DNA from: Streptomyces vinaceus
Lineage (GTDB): Bacteria > Actinomycetota > Actinomycetes > Streptomycetales > Streptomycetaceae
Assembly: GCF_008704935.1 (NCBI RefSeq)
Contig: NZ_CP023692.1
Coordinates: forward strand, 4,144,001-4,208,000
Direction of reading: 5' to 3'
Length of the DNA: 64,000 nucleotides
Within the stretch, counting starts at the first letter, position 1, and every line of letters starts with the position of its first letter. Below, one piece after another: positions 25,941 to 32,768 of this stretch. Below the pieces are notes generated by a model. It searched no databases. It was not told where the DNA came from and worked only from the letters and a program-made list of their open reading frames with translations. Both the position numbers and the translations under genes were made by a program.

Positions 25941-25973
25941 CCGCAGGGGCGGGGGACGCGGCCCCGCGGGCCC

Positions 25974-26657
25974 TCAGGGCGTCCGGTAGGGGCCGCCGAT
26001 CCCCCAGGCCTGGTGCAGGACCGCCGCGAACTCGCCGGCCAGGCGGTGCTCGCCGGAGGCGTTGGGGTGGGTGCCGTCGTAGGTGTCGTGCGCGATCTCG
26101 TACGAGGCCGGGCGGGCGGCCAGCAGGATCGGCGAGGCGTCGGTCGACAGGTCGGCGACGGCCTTGGCGAGGAGCTCGTTGAACCGGGCCACCTCGGCCG
26201 CGAACGGCGCGTCGGACTCGGCCCGGACGTTCGGGATGACGGGGAGCAGGACCATCCGGATGCCGGGGCGGGCCGCCCGGGCCTCCGCGACGAAGCGGCG
26301 GGCGTTGGCCGCGGTCTCCTCGGCTCCGGTGTAGAAGCCGAGGTCGATCAGGCCGAGGGAGACGAGCAGGACGTCGGGCTCGCCGGAGCGGACGGCGGAG
26401 CCGATGAGGGGGGCCATGTGCTGCCAGCCCTCGCCCCAGCCGGCGAGGTGGCGGCGGGCGGGCCCGGGGAAGCCGGGGTCGGCGTAGGCGTGGCTGGTGG
26501 GCTCGTTCGTGCCGGTGTCGAAGAGCGCGGTGCGCGGGCCCACGATCTCGTACGGGCCGCCCGGGACGGTGCTCAGGTGCTGCCACATCCGGTAGCGCCA
26601 GGTGTAGTCGCCGGCGCGTCCGATGGTCATGGAATCGCCGACGAACATGAAACGCAT
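25974..26657 (-). CDS. SGNH/GDSL-family hydrolase
   Basis: A 227-residue serine esterase-like protein. Block I is MFVGDSMTIG with the nucleophilic Ser, and block V is DGTHPNASGEHRLA with the catalytic Asp and His. The usual block III Asn (GxND) is replaced by SLGLIDLG, a known variant in some families. A GTNEPTSHAYADPGFPG segment precedes the lid region. No signal peptide was seen. ATG 26657 is preceded by GATGAT with six bases between, so it may be leaderless. Substrate unknown. Confidence 0.82.
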   Translation of the reverse strand: MRFMFVGDSMTIGRAGDYTWRYRMWQHLSTVPGGPYEIVGPRTALFDTGTNEPTSHAYADPGFPGPARRHLAGWGEGWQHMAPLIGSAVRSGEPDVLLVSLGLIDLGFYTGAEETAANARRFVAEARAARPGIRMVLLPVIPNVRAESDAPFAAEVARFNELLAKAVADLSTDASPILLAARPASYEIAHDTYDGTHPNASGEHRLAGEFAAVLHQAWGIGGPYRTP

Positions 26658-26733
26658 CCGGTCATCATCGCGGATCACGCGCCGGGCGCCCCTGTGATGC
26701 CGGACACGCGGGACGGGCTGGCAGGCTTGGGGT

Positions 26734-27741
26734 ATGCGCCTGCTGCCGTTGACCGCCGTCATTGCCCTTGTCGTGCTGCCGGGTTCGGCCGCCGCCGCTG
26801 CCGGGTCGGCGCCCGCCGGCGCCTCCGGGTTCACGATCACCGACCCGCGGATCAAGGAGTCGAGCGGGCTGGCGGCCAGCCGGATCCACCCGGGCGTGTA
26901 CTGGACGCACAACGACAGCGACGACGGCCCGTACGTGTACGCGGTGGACTCCGCGACCGGCAAGACCGTGGCCCGGGTGACGCTGACCGGGATCGGGACC
27001 CCGCGCGACGTCGAGGCGATCTCGCTGGGCCCGGACGGGCAGCTGTACGTCGGCGACATCGGGGACAACCTGAACGGGACCTGGGACCACGTCTGGATCT
27101 ACCGTTTCCCGGAGCCGAAGCAGCTGGCCGATGTCACGGTCAAGGCCGAGCAGTTCACGGTGAGGTACGCGGACGGGGCGCGCAACGCGGAGGCGCTGAT
27201 GGTGCATCCGGTGACGGGCCGGGTCTACATCGCGAGCAAGAGCGAGGACAAGGGCGGGCTGTACGAGGGGCCGGAAAAGCTCTCCGCCTCGGGGACGAAC
27301 GTGTTCCGGCGGGTCGCGGACCTGCCGTGGGTGACGGACGGGGCCTTCTCCCCGGACGGCGGCCGGCTCACGCTGCGCGGCTACTTCTTCGCCAAGACCT
27401 ATCCCTGGAAGGACGGGAAGCCCGAGGGCGAGGGCGAGCGGGTGGACGCGCCGTGGCAGGGGCAGGCCGAGTCGGTGACGTACTCGGCGGACGGGTCGAC
27501 GCTGCTGTTCGGCTCGGAGGGGGAGTCGAGCCGGGTGGTGGCGGTTCCGGTGAAGCCCGCGGCCGGAGGCTCGGCGTCCCCCGCTCCCGGGAAGCCGGGC
27601 GGGACCCCGGCCCCCGGTGCCCCCGGCCCCGCGGGGGAGCAGGGCGGGGGCGGCTTCACCAAGGGCGCGGCCGTCCTGGCCGTGGGCACGGCCCTGGTCC
27701 TCGGCGCCAAGCGGCTCCTGCGCCGCCGGCCGCGCGACTGA
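26734..27741 (+). CDS. Secreted, membrane-anchored beta-propeller protein
   Basis: A 335-residue exported protein with a signal peptide (LLPLTAVIALVVLPGSAAAAAG). Its body has repeated propeller-like blades with motifs such as GVYWTHNDSDDGPYVYAVD, QLYVGDIGDN and YIASKSEDKGGLY. A Pro/Gly/Ala-rich stalk leads to a C-terminal helix (TKGAAVLAVGTALVLGAKRL) and Arg tail, which would anchor it to the membrane. The Asp-rich blades resemble phytase-like or esterase-like propellers that bind calcium, but no active site is proven. A CAGGCT box ends six bases before ATG 26734, so it may be leaderless. Confidence 0.78.
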   Translation: MRLLPLTAVIALVVLPGSAAAAAGSAPAGASGFTITDPRIKESSGLAASRIHPGVYWTHNDSDDGPYVYAVDSATGKTVARVTLTGIGTPRDVEAISLGPDGQLYVGDIGDNLNGTWDHVWIYRFPEPKQLADVTVKAEQFTVRYADGARNAEALMVHPVTGRVYIASKSEDKGGLYEGPEKLSASGTNVFRRVADLPWVTDGAFSPDGGRLTLRGYFFAKTYPWKDGKPEGEGERVDAPWQGQAESVTYSADGSTLLFGSEGESSRVVAVPVKPAAGGSASPAPGKPGGTPAPGAPGPAGEQGGGGFTKGAAVLAVGTALVLGAKRLLRRRPRD

Positions 27742-27807
27742 CGTAGGGTGCGCGACGGACGTAGGGTGCGCGCCTGACGTACGGTGCGCGACTGACGTAC
27801 GGCGCCT
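27736..27807. repeat. Four tandem 18-bp repeats across the 3' ends of two genes
   Basis: Four degenerate copies of an 18-bp unit (first copy GACTGACGTAGGGTGCGC) fill 27736-27807, spanning the stop codon of the beta-propeller gene and the stop codon of the convergent MFS gene. They differ by 2-4 bases per copy. Confidence 0.8.
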
Positions 27808-29170
27808 ACGCGGCGGTGACCAGCTCGCGCTGGCGCGGCGAGGGCACGAACGTGACCCCGCGGCGGCTCACGCTGAGCCGGAGGTTGCCGACCCGGGACA
27901 GGATCAGCGCGATCGTCACGGCGGCGGCCAGGGAGACGAGGCCGCCCGCGGCCATGCCGATCCGGGCCCCGTACGTGTCCGTCACCCAGCCGACGACCGG
28001 GGCGCCGATCGGGGTGCCGCCGGTGAACACCATCATGTAGAGCGCCATCACCCGGCCCCGCATCTCGGGGTCGGTGGCCATCTGGACGCTCGCGTTCGCG
28101 GTGACGTTGACCGTCAGCCCGAACATCCCGATCGGCACCAGCAGCGCCGCGAACAGCCAGAACCCGGGCGCGAAGGCCGTCACGGCCTCCAGTACGGAGA
28201 ACAGCGCCGCCGCCGCGACCAGCAGCCGCAGCCGCGAGTGCCCGCGCCGGGCCGCCAGCAGGGCGCCCGCCAGGGAGCCCGCCGCGATCAGGGTGTTGAA
28301 GAGCCCGTACGTGCCCGCGTCCCCGTGGAACACGTCGCTGACGAACGCCGACAGCCAGATCGGGAAGTTGAACCCGAACGTGCCGATGAACCCGACCAGC
28401 ACGATCGGCCAGATCAGCTCGGGCCGGCCGGCGACGTACCGCAGGCCCTCCCGCAGCTGCCCCTTGGCGCGCGGCTGCGTCTCGACCGGGTGCAGTTCGC
28501 GGGTGCGCATCAGCAGCAGGCCGGCGATCGGCGCGGCGAAGGACAGCCCGTTCAGCAGGAAGGCCCAGCCGACGCCGACGGCGGTGATCAGCACGCCGGC
28601 GATCGCCGGGCCGACCAGCCGCGCGGACTGGAAGTTCGCGGAGTTCAGGCTGACGGCGTTGGCGAGCTGCTCCTTGCCGACCATCTCGGACACGAAGATC
28701 TGCCGCGCGGGGTTGTCCACGACGGTGACGAGGCCGAGCAGGAAGGCCGCGAGGTACACGTGCCAGACCTGTACGTGTCCGGCGAGGGTGAGCGCGGCGA
28801 GGGCGACGCCGGTCAGGCCCATCAGGGTCTGGGTGGCGAGCAGCAGCGGCCGCTTGGGCAGCCGGTCCGCGAGTACGCCTCCGTAGAGGCCCAGCAGCAT
28901 CATCGGCAGGAACTGCAGCGCGATCGTGATGCCGACCGCGGAAGCCGAGCCGGTCAGGGACAGGACCAGCCAGTCCTGGGCGATGCGCTGCATCCAGGTG
29001 CCGGTGTTGGAGACGGCCTGTCCCGTGGCGAAGAGCCGGTAGTTCCGGATCCTCAGCGAGCTGAACATCGAGTTGTTCTTGCCCGTGGAGCGGGTGGAGC
29101 GCGTCGGGCGCCCGGTGGTAGTGGTGGATATGTGGCCGGGTGCGGAATCTGCTCCGTTTCCCGTACTCAA
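27806..29170 (-). CDS. MFS transporter (EntS-like MFS_3 type)
   Basis: A 454-residue, 12-helix exporter. The N-terminal helix FSSLRIRNYRLFATGQAVSN is followed by TGTWMQRIAQDWLVLSLTGS and YGGVLADRLPKRPLLLATQT, which typify the MFS_3/EntS family of drug or siderophore exporters. A TTG at 29170 follows AGGAGGCG and lies 26 bp after the marR stop, so it is preferred over the longer frame to 29251. It forms an operon with the upstream MarR gene, the usual arrangement for a ligand-inducible pump. Confidence 0.88.
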   Translation of the reverse strand: MSTGNGADSAPGHISTTTTGRPTRSTRSTGKNNSMFSSLRIRNYRLFATGQAVSNTGTWMQRIAQDWLVLSLTGSASAVGITIALQFLPMMLLGLYGGVLADRLPKRPLLLATQTLMGLTGVALAALTLAGHVQVWHVYLAAFLLGLVTVVDNPARQIFVSEMVGKEQLANAVSLNSANFQSARLVGPAIAGVLITAVGVGWAFLLNGLSFAAPIAGLLLMRTRELHPVETQPRAKGQLREGLRYVAGRPELIWPIVLVGFIGTFGFNFPIWLSAFVSDVFHGDAGTYGLFNTLIAAGSLAGALLAARRGHSRLRLLVAAAALFSVLEAVTAFAPGFWLFAALLVPIGMFGLTVNVTANASVQMATDPEMRGRVMALYMMVFTGGTPIGAPVVGWVTDTYGARIGMAAGGLVSLAAAVTIALILSRVGNLRLSVSRRGVTFVPSPRQRELVTAA

Positions 29171-29196
29171 AAGCGTTCGCCTCCTGGCGTCGTCCG

Positions 29197-29634
29197 TTAC
29201 AAGTGCGCGAGCTTCTCCAGGACGGGCGCGGCCTCGCGGAGCTTGGCCCATTCGTCCTCGGTGAGCTCGGCCGCGAGCCCGGCCAGGAAGGCGTTCCGCT
29301 TGCGACGGCTCTCTTCGAGCATCGCCTCGGCCTCCTCGGTCTGGGTGACCACCTTCTGGCGGCGGTCGTCCGGGTGCGGCTGCAGCCTGACCAGTCCCTT
29401 GGCCTCCAGCAGCGCCACGATGCGGGTCATCGACGGCGGCTGGACGTGCTCGCGCCGCGCCAGCTCACCGGGGGTGGCCTGGCCGCACCGGGCGAGGGTG
29501 CCGAGGACCGACATCTCGGTCGGGCTCAGCGATTCGTCGACGCGCTGGTGCTTGAGGCGCCGGCCCAGCCGCATGACGGCGGAGCGGAGGTCGTTCACGG
29601 CGGCAGCGTCGTCGCCATGGGAGAGGTCACGCAT
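29197..29634 (-). CDS. MarR-family transcriptional repressor
   Basis: A 145-residue winged-helix MarR protein. The DNA-recognition helix region reads GELARREHVQPPSMTRIVALLEAKGLV, and the wing PDDRRQKVV is intact. It is the first gene of an operon with the MFS exporter and probably represses it. ATG 29634. A TTTAG/CTAAA inverted repeat at 29638-29665 overlaps the TAGTCT -10-like element just upstream, consistent with autorepression and a leaderless start. Confidence 0.92.
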   Translation of the reverse strand: MRDLSHGDDAAAVNDLRSAVMRLGRRLKHQRVDESLSPTEMSVLGTLARCGQATPGELARREHVQPPSMTRIVALLEAKGLVRLQPHPDDRRQKVVTQTEEAEAMLEESRRKRNAFLAGLAAELTEDEWAKLREAAPVLEKLAHL

Positions 29635-29637
29635 GTA

Positions 29638-29665
29638 TTTAGACTACCTCATTACTCTGGCTAAA
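29638..29665 (-). promoter_or_regulatory. Promoter/operator of the marR-MFS operon
   Basis: A TTTAG/CTAAA inverted repeat (29638-29642 and 29661-29665) lies immediately upstream of the marR start. The minus strand reads TAGTCT close to the ATG, a plausible -10. MarR proteins bind A/T-flanked palindromes of this length. Confidence 0.5.
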
Positions 29666-29678
29666 GAATGCCATTGAA

Positions 29679-29722
29679 GCGTGTCACTCGTACGGGTGAG
29701 TCGGCGGCGGAAAGTGACACGC
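29679..29722. promoter_or_regulatory. Spaced inverted repeat upstream of the RHH gene
   Basis: Perfect 10-bp arms GCGTGTCACT (29679-29688) and AGTGACACGC (29713-29722) flank 24 bp, 31 bp upstream of the ribbon-helix-helix gene. RHH regulators bind short paired sites of this type; autoregulation is likely but inferred. Confidence 0.5.
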
Positions 29723-29752
29723 GTCCACGTCCTGTGCCACGACCCTTTCGGC

Positions 29753-29935
29753 ATGGGGACACACGTGCTGAGCATGCGCATAGACGGGGAGCTGCTCGAC
29801 CGCCTCCGGACTCATGCGGCCAAACGCGGAATGAGCGTCCAGGACTATGTCGTCCGGACGCTCATTCGCGATGACTTCGACGAGCGCTTCAAGGCGGCCG
29901 TCGACGAGACGGAGAAGTTCTACGGGCTCACGTGA
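29753..29935 (+). CDS. Ribbon-helix-helix (CopG/Arc-like) DNA-binding protein
   Basis: A 60-residue protein with the RHH layout: an N-terminal beta strand (VLSMRID), helix A (ELLDRLRTHAAKRG) and helix B starting MSVQDYVVRTLIRDDF, then an acidic tail FDERFKAAVDETEKFYG. Such proteins are usually type II antitoxins, but no toxin follows: the next gene is convergent vapC of a separate pair. Start ATG 29753; GTG 29765 is an alternative. The perfect 10-bp inverted repeat upstream is a likely operator. Confidence 0.78.
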   Translation: MGTHVLSMRIDGELLDRLRTHAAKRGMSVQDYVVRTLIRDDFDERFKAAVDETEKFYGLT

Positions 29936-30015
29936 GCCCGCGCGGCGTACAGGACGGCTGAGGCTTCACGGCCTCGGTCGGCCGCCGAAGGAGGATCCGT
30001 TCCACCTGCCCGCGC

Positions 30016-30435
30016 TCAGTCGGCGGTGCCGGACGGGACGACCCAGCGGGCGGCCTGCCCGGTGATGGCCGCGATCATGTCGTAGTCGCCGTCGTAGTGC
30101 AGGACCGTGACGCCGTGCCGCTCGGCGGTGGCGGCGATCAGCATGTGCGCCATGGAGAGGGCCCGGTGGTTGCCCCGGAAGAGGGCGAGGCGTTGGACCT
30201 CCTTGGCCCGGTCCCAGACCTCGTCCGTGCAGGGCAGGTGGTCGAAGCCCCTGAGCAAGTGGCTCAGCCGGTCGGCCTCCGCTGCGCTCCGAGCACTGTG
30301 CAGGACCTCCATCTCGACCGCCGCACTCACCGCGAGGAGTGCGCGTTGCGAGAGGTCGTCGAGAACCGGCCGTACCGTCGGCTTCCCCCAGCGGGCCAGA
30401 GCCGACTTGTCGATCAGATAGCGCTCCCGGGTCAC
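30016..30435 (-). CDS. vapC: PIN-domain VapC-like toxin
   Basis: A 139-residue PIN domain. The N-terminal YLIDKSALARW carries the first Asp (D9), EMEVLHSARS holds the conserved Glu (E41/E43), and the C-terminal YDGDYDMIA supplies the last Asp. The third acidic ligand, usually the Asp of a DLLIAA motif, is replaced by His (HMLIAATAE, H97), so activity could be reduced or altered. GTG 30435 overlaps the vapB stop as GTGA. VapC toxins are Mg2+-dependent RNases that cut specific tRNA or rRNA sites. Confidence 0.88.
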   Translation of the reverse strand: MTRERYLIDKSALARWGKPTVRPVLDDLSQRALLAVSAAVEMEVLHSARSAAEADRLSHLLRGFDHLPCTDEVWDRAKEVQRLALFRGNHRALSMAHMLIAATAERHGVTVLHYDGDYDMIAAITGQAARWVVPSGTAD

Positions 30436-30632
30436 GCCGCAGCCGAGTCGCCCGGCTCGTCGAGGAGGTTGAACTCCCCGTTGGCGATGGCATCGGCAAG
30501 CTCTATCCGCCGGGCCAGTTTCACGGCCTCCAGCAGGGCGGCGTTGACCGTGGCGACCTTCGTCGTCGTGCCGAACAGACGCTGCGCCTCTGCCAGCAGG
30601 TCCTCGTCGAGGTCGATCACCGTGCGTGCCAT
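30432..30632 (-). CDS. vapB: VapB-like antitoxin
   Basis: A 66-residue protein of the VapB type commonly encoded upstream of PIN toxins in actinobacteria: ARTVIDLDEDLLAEAQRLFGTTTKVATVNAALL forms a ribbon-helix-helix, and the acidic C-terminus FNLLDEPGDS would bind the toxin. ATG 30632 is preceded by GAGGGAGGAGCG. It overlaps vapC by four bases. An 11-bp palindrome upstream is a likely operator. Confidence 0.88.
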   Translation of the reverse strand: MARTVIDLDEDLLAEAQRLFGTTTKVATVNAALLEAVKLARRIELADAIANGEFNLLDEPGDSAAA

Positions 30633-30675
30633 GGCCGCTCCTCCCTCTGCAGGCAACGAGAAAACGATACCTTCC

Positions 30676-30686
30676 AAGCGTCGCTT
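30676..30686 (-). promoter_or_regulatory. vapBC operator candidate
   Basis: The palindrome AAGCG-T-CGCTT lies between a GATATC and a TATCGT element on the minus strand with a 19-bp spacer, upstream of vapB. The VapBC complex typically represses its own promoter at such sites. Confidence 0.5.
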
Positions 30687-30770
30687 TTGATATCGCCGAT
30701 CACCCCGGCAACGGCCACAGCACCCTCGGGGAAGGTGGGGCCGGAAGCCGGGCAGGGGGATCGGGTGGCC

Positions 30771-32228
30771 TTACGTGAGGCCGAGGGCCGGCATCGCGTA
30801 GTAGAAGACGAACACCGCCGATACGACGTACATCGCCGCCGGGACCTCGCGGCCCCGGCCGGTCGCCAGTCGCAGCACGCAGAAGCTGATGAAGCCGAAG
30901 CCGATGCCGTTGGTGATCGAGTACGTGAAGGGCATCATCACCATGGCCAGGAAGGCCGGGACGGCGATGGTGAAGTCGCTCCAGTCGATGTCCCTGACCG
31001 AGCCCGCCAGGATCAGGAAGCCGACCGCCACCAGGGCGGGGGTGGCCGCCTGGGACGGGACCATGGTGGCCAGCGGGGTCAGGAACAGCGCCACGGTGAA
31101 GAGGCCGCCGGTCACGACGTTCGCGAGGCCGGTACGGGCGCCCTCGCCGACGCCGGCCGTGGACTCCACGAAGCAGGTGGTGGCCGAGGACGAGGTGGCC
31201 CCGCCGGAGGCGACGGCCAGGCCGTCGATGAGCAGCACCTTGTTGATGCCGGGGAAGTTGCCGTCCTTGTCGATCAGCTTGGCCTCGTCGCCGACGCCGA
31301 GGATCGTGCCCATCGCGTCGAAGAAGCAGGACAGCAGGACGGTGAAGACGAACAGGACGCCGGTCAGCACGCCGACCTTGCCGAAGCCGCCGAAGAGGCT
31401 GACCTGGCCGACGAGCCCGAAGTCGGGCGCGGCCACCGGATTGCCCGGCCACTCGGGGACGGTCAGGCCCCAGCCCGAGTCGGGCAGCCCGACGATCAGC
31501 TGGACGGCGACGGCGACGACGGTCATGACCACGATGGAGATCAGGATCGCGCCGGGCGTCTTGCGGATCAGCAGGGCGAGGGTCAGCAGCACGCCGACGA
31601 TGAAGATCAGGACCGGCCAGCCGTGCAGGTGGCCACCGGTGCCGAGGGTGAGCGGCACGGTGGTGTGCGCGGCGTCCGGGATGCGGGTGACGAAACCGGA
31701 GTCGACCAGGCCGATCAGCATGATGAACAGCCCGATGCCGATCGCGATGCCCTTGCGCAGGCCGAGCGGGACGGCGTTCATGACCCGCTCGCGCAGGCCG
31801 GTCGCGACCAGCAGCATCACGACGAAGCCGGCCAGCACCACCATGCCCATGGCGTCGGGCCAGCTCATGCGCGGGGCGAGCTGGAGGGCGACGACGGTGT
31901 TCACGCCGAGGCCGGCGGCGAGCGCGATCGGGACGTTGCCGATGACGCCCATGAGGAGCGTGGTGAAGGCCGCCGTCAGGACGGTCGCGGTCACGAGCTG
32001 GCCGCTGTCGAGCTGGTGCCCGTACATGTCCTTCGCGCTGCCCAGGATGATCGGGTTCAGCACGATGATGTAGGCCATCGCGAAGAAGGTGGCGAAGCCG
32101 CCGCGGACCTCGCGGGCGACGGTGGAGCCGCGCTCGGAGATCTTGAAGTGGCGGTCCAGGGCGGAGGTCCCGCCGGAGGCGGGGTCCGGGCGGGAGGGCG
32201 CGGGGGCCGGGGCCGACGACGTGCTCAT
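30771..32228 (-). CDS. NCS2-family purine/xanthine permease (AzgA-like)
   Basis: A 485-residue transporter with 12-14 transmembrane segments. The N-terminal FKISERGSTVAREVRGGFATFFAMAYIIVLNP, the LAAGLGVN motif and the SSATTCFVESTAGVGEGARTGLANVV region are typical of the AzgA branch (guanine/hypoxanthine:H+ symport). Substrate-binding residues of that branch look intact. ATG 32228. A DUF2530 gene diverges upstream. No purine-responsive riboswitch was seen in the leader. Confidence 0.88.
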   Translation of the reverse strand: MSTSSAPAPAPSRPDPASGGTSALDRHFKISERGSTVAREVRGGFATFFAMAYIIVLNPIILGSAKDMYGHQLDSGQLVTATVLTAAFTTLLMGVIGNVPIALAAGLGVNTVVALQLAPRMSWPDAMGMVVLAGFVVMLLVATGLRERVMNAVPLGLRKGIAIGIGLFIMLIGLVDSGFVTRIPDAAHTTVPLTLGTGGHLHGWPVLIFIVGVLLTLALLIRKTPGAILISIVVMTVVAVAVQLIVGLPDSGWGLTVPEWPGNPVAAPDFGLVGQVSLFGGFGKVGVLTGVLFVFTVLLSCFFDAMGTILGVGDEAKLIDKDGNFPGINKVLLIDGLAVASGGATSSSATTCFVESTAGVGEGARTGLANVVTGGLFTVALFLTPLATMVPSQAATPALVAVGFLILAGSVRDIDWSDFTIAVPAFLAMVMMPFTYSITNGIGFGFISFCVLRLATGRGREVPAAMYVVSAVFVFYYAMPALGLT

Positions 32229-32377
32229 GCGGTCCTCTGGGTCTTCATCGCGGGGGCATTGGGGTATTCATACGAAGAAAATGGGCCATGCCCACACCGT
32301 TTCAGTATGAACACATGAACGAAAGCCCGTCCATCTCCGCGCGTAGACCCCGTTTCCGCGCACCTAGACTGGGCGTC

Positions 32378-32659
32378 ATGGCGAAATGGACTGCGAAGCA
32401 CGAGGCGCCCGCGCCCCTTGAGGGCCCGGTCGTCGCGACCGTCACCGGCGGCACGATCATCTGGTTCGCCATGTTCGTCGTCCAGCTCCCGTTCTACGGC
32501 TGGTTCGCCGACCGGGACCTGCTGTGGTGGGTCTGGTGCTGCGCGGCCGGCGCCTTCCTCGGCCTGATCGGCCTCTGGTACGTACGCGGCCGTGACGCCG
32601 CGCTCAAGCGGCACGCGGCCGAGCAGGCCGCCCGGGACGCGGAGGGCTCCGCCGGCTGA
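32378..32659 (+). CDS. DUF2530 membrane protein
   Basis: A 93-residue protein with two transmembrane helices (IIWFAMFVVQLPFYGW and WWVWCCAAGAFLGLIGLWYV) and a charged C-terminal helix. It matches DUF2530, a small conserved actinobacterial family of unknown function. ATG 32378 follows a TAGACT box (32365-32370) by seven bases, so it is probably leaderless; the longer frame to 32288 is unlikely. Confidence 0.85.
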   Translation: MAKWTAKHEAPAPLEGPVVATVTGGTIIWFAMFVVQLPFYGWFADRDLLWWVWCCAAGAFLGLIGLWYVRGRDAALKRHAAEQAARDAEGSAG

Positions 32660-32740
32660 GACGGGCGCCGGGGTCCGGGGGACCTGGGGACGATTCGGGT
32701 CATCCCGAAGTCGGATCTTCGGACTTCTCGGCGGGTGGAG

Positions 32741-32760
32741 CGGTAAAACCCCCTTTACCG
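32741..32760. promoter_or_regulatory. Inverted repeat upstream of the CtpE-like gene
   Basis: Arms CGGTAAA (32741-32747) and TTTACCG (32754-32760) with a 6-bp spacer sit 8 bp upstream of the ATPase start codon. A second repeat, CCGAAG/CTTCGG (32705-32722), lies further upstream. Either may be an operator. Confidence 0.4.
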
Positions 32761-32768
32761 TCGATTGC

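Noticed and set aside
29171..29251. A longer MFS start extending to 29251
   Set aside because: It would overlap the marR coding end without support, while TTG 29170 has AGGAGGCG at the right distance.
30771..32378. A purine riboswitch upstream of the NCS2 permease
   Set aside because: The leader is short and lacks the conserved purine aptamer core.
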